Positions 1 to 6,637 of a stretch of 24,330 bases of DNA are shown here, one piece after another. The position numbers were made by a program, and so were the translations under genes. Under the pieces are notes generated by a model. That model was not told where the DNA came from. It worked only from the letters and a program-made list of their open reading frames with translations, and made no database searches. The stretch's first letter is position 1. Each line of letters starts with the position of its first letter. Source of the stretch: UBA2336 sp964597075 (GTDB lineage Bacteria; Bacteroidota; Bacteroidia; Cytophagales; Cyclobacteriaceae); contig CAZQXC010000023.1 in NCBI GenBank assembly GCA_964597075.1, positions 1 through 24,330 on the forward strand, written 5' to 3'.

Positions 1-1048
1 TAGCCGGCCTTTGCCAGGTTAAAGGAAATGTTATCGCTCATGCCGTAGAGCTGGGCAAACCACACGCGCGGATCATCGTGGCGCATGCTGTGCTTATCCA
101 TCAACACAGCCAGATAGTAATTACTGAATTCATTGTGCGATCCGCACATGACAGAAACACGTTGCTTGTTATCGATACAAAAAGCGAGCGCTTGGTTAAA
201 CGCATCGTCAGTAGCTTCCTTGTTGGGATGGATGGGACTTTCGTAACCCATTTTTTCAGCACGAGCACGTTCTTTTTCCATATAAGCGCCTNNNNNNNNN
301 NAGCGCCTCGTACCAGCTTCACGCCAACGTAAACGTTGTTCATTACTGCTTCATGGAAATGATCGCGCAGGTTGGAAAGCCCGGCCGTGCGATATAGCTG
401 ATAGGTGTTGTACACAATTGCTTTCTCTTGGTTGTATTTTTTCATCAGGTTTAGCACCATTTGGTCGATCGGATTTTGGTACCAGGAATCCTCTGCATCA
501 ATCATGATGGGTATTCCATACGCATGACCTTTTGCACAAACACGATCGAAACGTTTGATGATGCGCTGGTAGGCCGTTTCCTCATCGGGCGAAAGCTTTT
601 CATTCGTTTGAACTTTGGTCAGCAATTCGGCTGAGCCCAACCCGGTTGGTTTAAAAACACAAAACGGAATGTTTGATGAACTGTGAGCTTTTTCTATTGT
701 ACGCAAGGTTTCCTCTAACGTAGCATCAAAACCGGCTTCGGATTTCTCACCTTCCACAGAATAATCGAGGATGGCACCTACATGAAACTTTCCCAAGACC
801 TCTACGGCATGCGCTGCCTTGTCTATACTCTCGCCACCACAAAAATGATAAAAAACAGTTTTTTTAATGATACCTTCCACGGGCAACCGCAGGGCAAAAG
901 CAAATTTTACCAGGCCTGTCGCAAGGGCTGAAATCCATGGGTGATTAACCAGCGAGAAAATAAAGTTCGCTTTTTTAAGTTCAGCATCCGACTTATAGGC
1001 AAATGCTGTGGCGGTGTCGTAAAACGAAATTTTGGGCGATGATTCCAT
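1..1048 (-). CDS. Proline dehydrogenase (partial, interrupted by assembly gap)
   Basis: FAD-dependent proline dehydrogenase, which oxidises L-proline to pyrroline-5-carboxylate in proline catabolism. The stand-alone form is about 390 residues in Bacteroidota; about 343 are in the window and the C-terminus runs off the left edge. Family signatures seen are an N-terminal ISFYDTATAF segment, IPIMIDAEDSWYQ, and KLVRGA followed by YMEKERARAEKMGYE. The start is placed at the ATG at 1048 because family proteins begin just before the xxFxDTxxAF segment; the upstream in-frame ATG at 1087 adds an unlikely leader. Ten Ns at 292-301 lie inside the KLVRGAY motif, and the literal reading frame is wrong downstream of them. 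Joining the 7-bp overlap on either side of the gap restores a continuous family-like protein. It is therefore called as an intact gene with an assembly flaw, not a pseudogene. It diverges from the aromatic biosynthesis genes. Confidence 0.93.
292..301. other. Assembly gap (10 N) with duplicated 7-bp flanks
   Basis: Ten undetermined bases. The 7 bases before the gap (285-291, agcgcct) are identical to the 7 bases after it (302-308). Removing the Ns and one copy, 17 bases in total, fuses the two proline dehydrogenase frames exactly inside the conserved RGAY motif. This suggests that two contig ends overlap by 7 bp and were joined with a placeholder. Confidence 0.97.
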
Positions 1049-1212
1049 ACGTAATATGATGGCGTAAATATATAGCGCAAGGCGCAAGTTACAAGGTAAT
1101 TCAGATGTTGAAAAAGTGACTGGGCGGCATACCCTAAAACTTTAGCGCTTCACTTTTGTTCCTTCAGTGCCATAGGTGTTTTGTGCCAAGCTTTGATTAA
1201 TTTTCTGACTTT

Positions 1213-2304
1213 ATGAAGCTCACCAATTGGATTTCTGCCTATAAAATATCCCCTCAGCCCCTGCTAATTGCAGGGCCTTGTAGTGCTGAAAGCCCGGAAC
1301 AACTTTTTGCAGTTGCGAAGGCAGTTAAAGCTATGGGCATATCCATTATGCGTGCAGGGGTATGGAAACCCCGCACCCGGCCGAATTCATTTGAGGGTAA
1401 GGGTAAGGAGGCTCTTTCATGGATCACAGAAGTAAAGAAAGAGACCGGAATTTCATTTGCCATTGAAGTGGCCAATCCCATCCATGTAGCGCTGGCCTGT
1501 GAAGCTGGTATTGAAATACTATGGCTGGGTGCCCGCACTACCGTAAATCCCTTTATTGTTCAGGAAATTGCCGATGAACTACGAGGATCTGATAAAATAG
1601 TGCTGGTTAAAAATCCTATAAACCCTGATCTGTCACTTTGGATTGGAGCGCTTGAACGGTTGAGCCGTTCTGGCATTCAAAAACTGGGTGCCATCCATCG
1701 AGGCTTTTCATCCTTTCAGAAATCGCGTTTTCGCAATCAGCCATTGTGGCAAATTGCCTTAGAATTGAAAACTCTTCATCCGGAGCTTCCCCTTATTGCC
1801 GATCCCAGTCATATTGCTGGTAATCGTGAAATGATCTTTGAAATTTCTCAGAAAGCACTGGATCTGGATTATGATGGTTTAATGATAGAGACACACACCG
1901 ACCCGGATCATGCCTTGAGTGATGCACAGCAACAGATAACACCGGTCAGGCTGGCAGAAATAATCAGCGACCTTCGAATAAGCGAAAGATTATCATCCAA
2001 CGTTTTATTTTTAAACCAATTGGAAGTGTTGCGCGAAAAGATTGATCACCTCGACCAGGAAGTTATTGAATTACTATCCTCACGCGCCAAGTTAACGGAA
2101 CAAATCGGGGAGTATAAAAAGGAAAATCAAGTAACCGTTTTTCAATTGGAACGGTGGAATGAAATTATGAATACAAGACCGGAGTGGGCAAAATTAGCGC
2201 AATTAGCACCTGATTTCATTCGTGAACTTTACAAAATCATTCATGATGAATCGATACGTATTCAAACAGAAATCATGAATAAAACTTCGGAACCTGAAAG
2301 CTAA
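1213..2304 (+). CDS. Bifunctional DAHP synthase / chorismate mutase
   Basis: Condenses phosphoenolpyruvate with erythrose 4-phosphate (entry to the shikimate pathway) and isomerises chorismate to prephenate. Residues 1-250 are a KDO8P-synthase-like DAHP synthase: LLIAGPCSAES with metal-ligand Cys23, MRAGVWKPRTRPNSFEGKG, LGARTT, VLVKNPINPDLSLW, GAIHRGF, LIADPSHIAG and IETHTDPDHALSDA. Residues about 265-355 are an all-helical AroQ chorismate mutase (LREKIDHLDQEVIELLSSRA). The domain order with the mutase at the C-terminus is the one known from Prevotella and Porphyromonas, where prephenate is reported to feed back on the synthase; similar control here is inference. Its TAA overlaps the ATG of the following dehydroquinate synthase gene by one base, so the two are probably translationally coupled. 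Length (363 aa) is normal for the fusion. Confidence 0.95.
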   Translation: MKLTNWISAYKISPQPLLIAGPCSAESPEQLFAVAKAVKAMGISIMRAGVWKPRTRPNSFEGKGKEALSWITEVKKETGISFAIEVANPIHVALACEAGIEILWLGARTTVNPFIVQEIADELRGSDKIVLVKNPINPDLSLWIGALERLSRSGIQKLGAIHRGFSSFQKSRFRNQPLWQIALELKTLHPELPLIADPSHIAGNREMIFEISQKALDLDYDGLMIETHTDPDHALSDAQQQITPVRLAEIISDLRISERLSSNVLFLNQLEVLREKIDHLDQEVIELLSSRAKLTEQIGEYKKENQVTVFQLERWNEIMNTRPEWAKLAQLAPDFIRELYKIIHDESIRIQTEIMNKTSEPES

Positions 2305-3347
2305 TGCTGCCCAGCCACATTAAGATAACGGACAACCCAGGCCCCTTCCTGAATCTTTTTTTACAAAAGTGGTCGTATGACAAAATTGTGGTTTTAACGG
2401 ATGAAAATACATTAGCGTATTGCTATCCATTACTAAAGTCACAATTACCCGAACATTCCATAATAACCGTGCGAAGCGGAGAAGAAAATAAAACTATCCG
2501 CACGTGCGAAGAAATCTGGTTAGCTATGACCAAGCTTGCCTTAGACAGACATTCAATGCTGCTCATTTTAGGGGGTGGTGTTTTGGGTGATATGGGTGGA
2601 TTCTGTGCTGCTACGTATAAGCGCGGAATAGACTTTATTCTAATACCCACCACCCTGTTGGCCATGGCCGATGCCAGCATGGGCGGAAAGCTGGGTGTTG
2701 ATTTCATGCACTTCAAAAACCATATCGGTGTTTTTGAGGAACCAAAACTCACACTAATCTTCAGCGAGTTTTTGAAAACTTTGCCGCAAGAAGAATTAAG
2801 ATCTGGCTTTGCAGAAGTCATAAAACATGCACTCATTTCCGACCGTACCTTGTGGAATGAACTACGCAGCAATGCCCTGGAAAACCAGCCCTGGGAAGTT
2901 TTACTGAGACACTCAGCTGAGTTTAAATCATCTATTGTGCAGCAAGACCCAACCGAGAATGGAATTCGTAAAATCCTCAATGCCGGCCATACCATAGGCC
3001 ATGCGCTGGAATCGTATTTTTTGGAACAGGGCAACAAAATCCTTCATGGAGAAGCGGTTGCTGCCGGGCTGGTTGCCGAGGCCTGGCTATCGGTAAAACA
3101 TGGTCTTCTTAGTCGGGAAGATCTCGATGAAATTTCTGGTTATATCCTCAGAATTTTCGGAAAGCTTACGATTGAATCATCTGACATGCTGGCTATTGCC
3201 CAATTGTGTGCGCAGGATAAGAAAAATAAAGGCAATAAGGTATTGTGCGTGCTTTCCGAAGGAATCGGGAAAGCCCGGTGGGATTGTGCGGTTACTGAGG
3301 ATGAGATTGTAGATGCTCTGGCATTTTACCGTTCGCTTCAGATGTAA
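2304..3347 (+). CDS. aroB: 3-dehydroquinate synthase
   Basis: Second step of the shikimate pathway: converts DAHP to 3-dehydroquinate using NAD+ and a divalent metal, in the cytoplasm. Signatures are GGGVLGDMGGFCAATYKRG (from about residue 90), PTTLLAMADASMGGKLGVD, LRSGFAEVIKHALISD, LNAGHTIGHALES and LHGEAVAAGLVAE. By family comparison the metal ligands are Glu171, His229 and His248, all present. 347 aa is normal. The start is fixed by the TAATG overlap with the preceding DAHP synthase gene, implying a two-gene operon that performs consecutive reactions. The 3' end overlaps by 10 bp the 3' end of a small gene on the other strand, and no terminator is visible. Confidence 0.97.
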   Translation: MLPSHIKITDNPGPFLNLFLQKWSYDKIVVLTDENTLAYCYPLLKSQLPEHSIITVRSGEENKTIRTCEEIWLAMTKLALDRHSMLLILGGGVLGDMGGFCAATYKRGIDFILIPTTLLAMADASMGGKLGVDFMHFKNHIGVFEEPKLTLIFSEFLKTLPQEELRSGFAEVIKHALISDRTLWNELRSNALENQPWEVLLRHSAEFKSSIVQQDPTENGIRKILNAGHTIGHALESYFLEQGNKILHGEAVAAGLVAEAWLSVKHGLLSREDLDEISGYILRIFGKLTIESSDMLAIAQLCAQDKKNKGNKVLCVLSEGIGKARWDCAVTEDEIVDALAFYRSLQM

Positions 3348-3526
3348 TGAGCTTCCGAATCATCGAAAGACTCAATCTTCTTCTGAATGTTGCGCTTTAA
3401 TTCATCAGCTTTTTTAGCAATAAACTCTGTAGTCTTCTTTTTCCTGTCGCCAGTAAAGAGCCACGCTGCTAAAACTGCCGCTGAGGCAATTCCCAATCCC
3501 AACGTAATTTTTCCTGTTGTGTTCAT
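3338..3526 (-). CDS. Small single-pass membrane protein (hypothetical)
   Basis: 62 residues. Residues about 5-25 form one hydrophobic helix (ITLGLGIASAAVLAAWLF). A GDRKKKTT turn follows, then a charged amphipathic helix rich in Lys and Glu. This layout resembles YtxH-like small envelope proteins, but I do not recognise a defined family, so function is unknown. It is probably real: a perfect TAnnTTTG box lies 4 nt before its ATG, it fills the space between aroB and aroA, and its composition looks like a membrane anchor rather than a shadow frame. It is antisense to the flanking aro genes and overlaps the end of aroB by 10 bp. Confidence 0.7.
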   Translation of the reverse strand: MNTTGKITLGLGIASAAVLAAWLFTGDRKKKTTEFIAKKADELKRNIQKKIESFDDSEAHYI

Positions 3527-3530
3527 ATAA

Positions 3531-3538
3531 CAAAGTTA
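3531..3538 (-). promoter_or_regulatory. Candidate -7 promoter box (TAACTTTG)
   Basis: On the minus strand this reads TAACTTTG, an exact match to the Bacteroidota -7 consensus TAnnTTTG. It ends 4 nt before the ATG of the 62-aa membrane protein gene (ATG at 3526). A TTG lies 15 nt upstream, slightly closer than the usual 17-23 nt spacing. If used, the transcript would be leaderless or nearly so. Confidence 0.5.
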
Positions 3539-3622
3539 ACTGTAATTGTTGATCAAATGTTTCACAGGCTTCAAGAAATCTTTAACTAATTTGCAGTCAT
3601 CCTAACAACTATTCGTAACCTG

Positions 3623-4855
3623 GTGAGCACATTTATTCACATAGAAAAACATAAAACGCTTTCGGGTACGGTGGTCAACCTGCCGGCATCAAAAAGTATA
3701 AGCAATAGGGTGCTGATCATAAATGCCCTGGGTGGAAACCAATCCGAACTACTAAATCTTTCCGAGGCGAATGATACGGTGTTGATGAAGCGGCTGATAA
3801 ACAGTACCGATCAGGTGCTGGATGTTGAAGATGCCGGTACCACCATGCGGTTTTTAACGGCCTACCTGGGCATCAGTAATCAAAAAAAAATCCTTACCGG
3901 AACCGAGCGGATGAAACTTCGCCCGATTGGAATCCTGGTAGATGCACTCAAAAAGCTTGGCGCACAGATTAAATACCTTGAAAAAGAAGTATTTCCTCCC
4001 TTGGAATTATTGGGATTCGGGCACCAGCAAACCAATAAGTTGAGCATTCGGGGAGATATAAGCAGTCAATATATTTCTGCGCTGATGATGATCGCGCCTA
4101 CCCTACCCAATGGGCTTATCCTTAAACTCGAAGGAAAAGTTGGGAGCCGGCCTTATATTGAAATGACGGCCTCACTTATGCGGAAATTCGGAGTAACGGT
4201 AAATTTTCAGGATGCCGTTATTGAAATATACAATCAATCCTATACGCCTTGCCGATATACCATTGAATCGGATTGGTCGGCTGCCAGTTATTGGTTTGCC
4301 TTTACGTCATTAGCTCAGGAGGCTGAGATCACCTTACCCAACATAGCCCTGCGATCACTTCAAGGTGACAAGGTAATTGTGGACGTCATGGAGCGGTTGG
4401 GCGTAAAAGCTGAGCCCAGAGGCAATAACTTATTACTTACAAAAAAAGATTTCCATCCTGAAATTACATGGGACTTTACCCATTGCCCAGACCTTGCTCA
4501 AACCGTTGCCGTAGTTTGTGCCGTAAAGGGCATTCATGGTTCGTTTACCGGGCTTGAAAGTCTGCGGATTAAAGAAACCGATCGCATTAAAGCCCTTCAT
4601 CAGGAACTGCAAAAAATCGGGGCTCAGTTAATCGAGACAGGAACCGATTGGAAACTGGTTCCTTCCCATCAAGTACCATCCGAAATACCATCGATTAATA
4701 CATACCTGGATCATCGAATGGCTATGGCCTTTGCTCCACTCGCTTCGCTGGCCGATGTAACAATTGAAAATCCAGAGGTGGTTAAAAAATCGTACCCGCA
4801 ATTTTGGTCAGATCTTAAAAAAATGGGATTCAGATTAACTGAGACTGAAGGTTAG
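3623..4855 (+). CDS. aroA: 3-phosphoshikimate 1-carboxyvinyltransferase (EPSP synthase)
   Basis: Transfers the enolpyruvyl group of PEP to shikimate 3-phosphate, the sixth shikimate-pathway step. Family motifs in order are NLPASKSISNR (Lys24 and Arg29 of the substrate site), DAGTTMRFLTAYLG, RMKLRPIGILVDALKKLGA, GDISSQYISALM, SRPYIEMTASLM, SDWSAASYW, LRIKETDRIKAL and YLDHRMAMAF. 410 aa is typical. The start is GTG at 3623, since no ATG precedes the substrate-binding motif in frame. It is on the same strand as the DAHP synthase-aroB pair but separated from it by the antisense small gene, so it probably has its own promoter in 3527-3622. Its 3' end overlaps the convergent metal-receptor gene by 26 bp. 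Confidence 0.96.
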   Translation: MSTFIHIEKHKTLSGTVVNLPASKSISNRVLIINALGGNQSELLNLSEANDTVLMKRLINSTDQVLDVEDAGTTMRFLTAYLGISNQKKILTGTERMKLRPIGILVDALKKLGAQIKYLEKEVFPPLELLGFGHQQTNKLSIRGDISSQYISALMMIAPTLPNGLILKLEGKVGSRPYIEMTASLMRKFGVTVNFQDAVIEIYNQSYTPCRYTIESDWSAASYWFAFTSLAQEAEITLPNIALRSLQGDKVIVDVMERLGVKAEPRGNNLLLTKKDFHPEITWDFTHCPDLAQTVAVVCAVKGIHGSFTGLESLRIKETDRIKALHQELQKIGAQLIETGTDWKLVPSHQVPSEIPSINTYLDHRMAMAFAPLASLADVTIENPEVVKKSYPQFWSDLKKMGFRLTETEG

Positions 4856-5618
4856 CGATATAATCAGCGAACAACTGCATGCGGCTTCCATACCATGAAA
4901 ACATCTCGCCATCAACCAATATGATCTTGCTATTCGGCAGAATGTCCTGAAGCTCCTTTATGTGTTTCTCCTTAAATGGATAAGGCTCGGAAGCAAGAAA
5001 TACAAATGCTGGCTCCAAGTCTCGAATTTCATCATCTGAAAGTTCAGGGTAACGAAATTGCTTCGTCAAACAGTTTTTCAATCCGGCAAGCTGAAGCATG
5101 CCATTAATAAAAGTTCCGGAAGCCACGCCCATCCATGGCTTTCGCCAGATCAGGTACAGTACCCGAACGGGTGGTAACCTTAGCATGTTGCTCCATGAAC
5201 GCTTAACGGTAGTAATTAACTTTTGTGCTTCTATATCTTTATCTGTAATGTTTCCCACTTCACCGATCATGACCAGGGCATCATCCGGAGTATTAATATC
5301 ACTCATCCACACCGGATAGTATTTCATTAATTCTTCGATACCTTCCTGGTAATTTTCTTCCTTATTACCCAGAATCAAATCAGGCTGAATGCGATGAATT
5401 TGGTCTATGTGAAAATTTTTGGTCCCCCCCATTACCAACTTTGTCTTTCGCCAGGATTCAGGGTGTACACAAAACTTAGTTATGCCCAGCACTTCATCAT
5501 CTAATCCAAAGCTTGCCAACAATTCAGTTTGAGATGGAACAAGAGATACAATTCTTTTCGGTGGGAAGGAAATCATTACTGGATTTCCCATCTGATCAAG
5601 AAAGGTTTTAGTGCTCAT
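4830..5618 (-). CDS. BtuF-like helical-backbone metal/cobalamin receptor without signal peptide
   Basis: Periplasmic-binding-protein fold of the type that binds cobalamin, haem or ferric siderophores (PF01497-like). Two lobes can be traced: PKRIVSLVPSQTELLASFGL and VLGITKFCVHPE near the N-terminus, IQPDLILGNKEEN at about residue 80, and RVLYLIWRKPWMGVASGTFI starting the second lobe. No signal peptide or lipobox is visible, unlike classical BtuF, so it may act in the cytoplasm or belong to the signal-less group common in Bacteroidota. No permease or ATPase gene is adjacent. The ATG at 5618 is preferred over a GTG two codons upstream (5624). Ligand is not determinable from sequence. Its end overlaps aroA by 26 bp. 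Confidence 0.85.
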   Translation of the reverse strand: MSTKTFLDQMGNPVMISFPPKRIVSLVPSQTELLASFGLDDEVLGITKFCVHPESWRKTKLVMGGTKNFHIDQIHRIQPDLILGNKEENYQEGIEELMKYYPVWMSDINTPDDALVMIGEVGNITDKDIEAQKLITTVKRSWSNMLRLPPVRVLYLIWRKPWMGVASGTFINGMLQLAGLKNCLTKQFRYPELSDDEIRDLEPAFVFLASEPYPFKEKHIKELQDILPNSKIILVDGEMFSWYGSRMQLFADYIANLQSQLI

Positions 5619-5630
5619 GGGCACAAAAGT

Positions 5631-5666
5631 AAAAGAGCACCTTTTGTAAACAAAAGATGCTCTTTT
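5631..5666 (-). terminator. 17-bp hairpin, candidate terminator or leader structure
   Basis: Arms 5631-5647 and 5650-5666 are complementary over 17 positions with one mispair (5640/5657), which is C.A on the plus strand but G.U on the minus strand. Read leftward, the stem ends in TTTT followed by ACTTTTG, so it fits a terminator for transcripts coming from the YfiR-like gene. It ends only 12 nt before the receptor ATG at 5618, so it could instead be part of that gene's leader. Confidence 0.6.
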
Positions 5667-5672
5667 ATGAAA

Positions 5673-5730
5673 AACGCACAGAGTACACGAAGAAAGACCC
5701 TCTCAATAAAACTCCGTGCCCCTGCGCGTT
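5673..5730 (-). repeat. Imperfect inverted repeat, possible dispersed palindromic element
   Basis: Arms 5673-5692 and 5712-5730 can be aligned as an inverted repeat with three transition mispairs, one other mismatch and one bulge. All three transition mispairs are G.U on the minus strand. The wording of the arms (ACGCACAGAGTACACG and CTCCGTGCCCCTGCGC) resembles repeated intergenic palindromes I associate with Bacteroidota genomes, but this is recollection and copy number cannot be seen in this window. Confidence 0.5.
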
Positions 5731-5777
5731 GTAGTGTAGTTGAAACGGTGGCTAAGCAATCTTAGTTCCGTTCAAAC

Positions 5778-5806
5778 TTACCTTCTCATGGGTCGTGAGA
5801 AGGTAA
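5778..5806 (-). terminator. 11-bp perfect stem-loop after the YfiR-like gene
   Basis: Perfect 11-bp arms (TTACCTTCTCA at 5778-5788 and its complement at 5796-5806) around a 7-nt loop. It starts 11 nt past the stop of the YfiR-like gene. Read leftward it is followed by GTTTGAAC, a weak U tract, so termination may be partial. It is the first of three hairpins in this 193-bp intergenic stretch. Confidence 0.6.
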
Positions 5807-5817
5807 TATCATTCAGA

Positions 5818-6327
5818 TTAGATCAATATCGACATGGAACTCAGCTGATTCGAAACCTTAAGGTTTGAGTTGCTGAATGTAGATTGGTTAAGCTCCCACT
5901 TCAATTTTCCGTCAATTACTTTGAAATTGATGCAACTTCCTTTTTGACCAAGACCATTGCCATCGGTAACCGTTAATACGGGTTTGCCGCTTACGGTGTT
6001 CTTTACCACTTCAAATTCTTTGCTTTTACCTTTACCTACATACACAACCTGGCAATTACCGGTTTCAGCGCCTGAAGTAAGTTTCTTAATAGAATACTTC
6101 TTACTTCCTTTAGGTTTTCCCTCATACCACGCTTTCAAGGTGTTGAAAACATCATCTTCACCAATAACGCCTACAACAAATTCTCCACCTGATCCATCAT
6201 CCGGCCATTGTACATACTTAATAAAATTAAAAAGCATGGCGGCATGGATTTCATGGTTAGGTCTTTCTTGTGCAAAAGAAGAGACACTGAATGCAATTGC
6301 GATTAGAACTAAGCTTACTTTTTTCAT
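5818..6327 (-). CDS. Secreted YfiR/DUF4154 family protein
   Basis: 169 residues with a clear Sec signal peptide (MKKVSLVLIAIAFSVSSFAQ, cleavage likely around residue 19-20), so it is exported to the periplasm. The mature part has the DUF4154 pattern: AAMLFNFIKYVQWP, then VVGVIGEDDVFNTL, CQVVYVGKGKSKEF, LTVTDGNGL, CINFKVIDGKLKWELN and a terminal SNQLSSMSILI. In Pseudomonas, YfiR is a periplasmic repressor of the diguanylate cyclase YfiN. No cyclase or YfiB-like lipoprotein gene is nearby, so that role cannot be transferred. Two Cys residues are present in the mature protein. It is flanked by a hairpin cluster downstream and a 310-bp non-coding region upstream, and appears to be transcribed alone. 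Confidence 0.85.
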   Translation of the reverse strand: MKKVSLVLIAIAFSVSSFAQERPNHEIHAAMLFNFIKYVQWPDDGSGGEFVVGVIGEDDVFNTLKAWYEGKPKGSKKYSIKKLTSGAETGNCQVVYVGKGKSKEFEVVKNTVSGKPVLTVTDGNGLGQKGSCINFKVIDGKLKWELNQSTFSNSNLKVSNQLSSMSILI

Positions 6328-6637
6328 AACTAGAGAGGTTAATATTGTTTATTGTTTTGTTTTTTTCTTCAACCTTTACGATACAAAAGTAGGTGGCTTG
6401 TAACGATCAGGATTTTCTAACCCTTATCTATTCTTTCTGATGTAAGGTTTTACCTACTTTTCAAAACAACCTCTATAATCAAAATTGGTGCAGAATAATT
6501 TGCAAGCAATTGAAAACCTTTAAAATCGGGCAAAAACAAATAATTCTGAATCTTAGACCATCATTTTTGTCCAGAATTGAGACCGTCAGATCCTTTTTTG
6601 GAATCCTGAAAACTGCCCAAAATGAACAAAAATGACA
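6328..6637. other. 310-bp non-coding region with two spaced inverted repeats
   Basis: No credible gene. It holds the candidate YfiR promoter near its left end. CAGAATAATTTG at 6491-6502 and CAAATAATTCTG at 6537-6548 form a 12-bp inverted repeat with one mismatch and a 34-nt spacer. TCATTTTTGT at 6561-6570 and its perfect complement at 6626-6635 span a 55-nt spacer. The second pair ends just before the M42 peptidase stop (gene end 6638), so part of this may be that gene's 3' untranslated region. No classical stem plus T-run terminator was found. Confidence 0.6.
6384..6391 (-). promoter_or_regulatory. Candidate -7 promoter box (TACTTTTG) for the YfiR-like gene
   Basis: Minus-strand TACTTTTG is an exact TAnnTTTG match, 56 nt upstream of the ATG at 6327. 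I see no convincing TTG box at the expected 17-23 nt spacing, so support rests on the -7 element alone. Confidence 0.4.

Noticed and set aside
101..290. Reading frame continuing proline dehydrogenase past the Ns as ALIWKKNVLVL and onward
   Set aside because: It is the wrong frame caused by the gap; the neighbouring frame carries the conserved YMEKERARAEKMGYE continuation to the window edge.
1..1048. Proline dehydrogenase as a pseudogene
   Set aside because: The only disruption coincides with the Ns and disappears when the duplicated flank is merged.
1075..1088. Tandem GCGCAAG duplication in the proline dehydrogenase/DAHP synthase spacer
   Set aside because: Only two copies of a 7-mer; too short to separate from chance.
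2423..3037. 204-aa open frame antisense to aroB
   Set aside because: Fully covered by a conserved gene, no recognisable domain, composition typical of a shadow frame.
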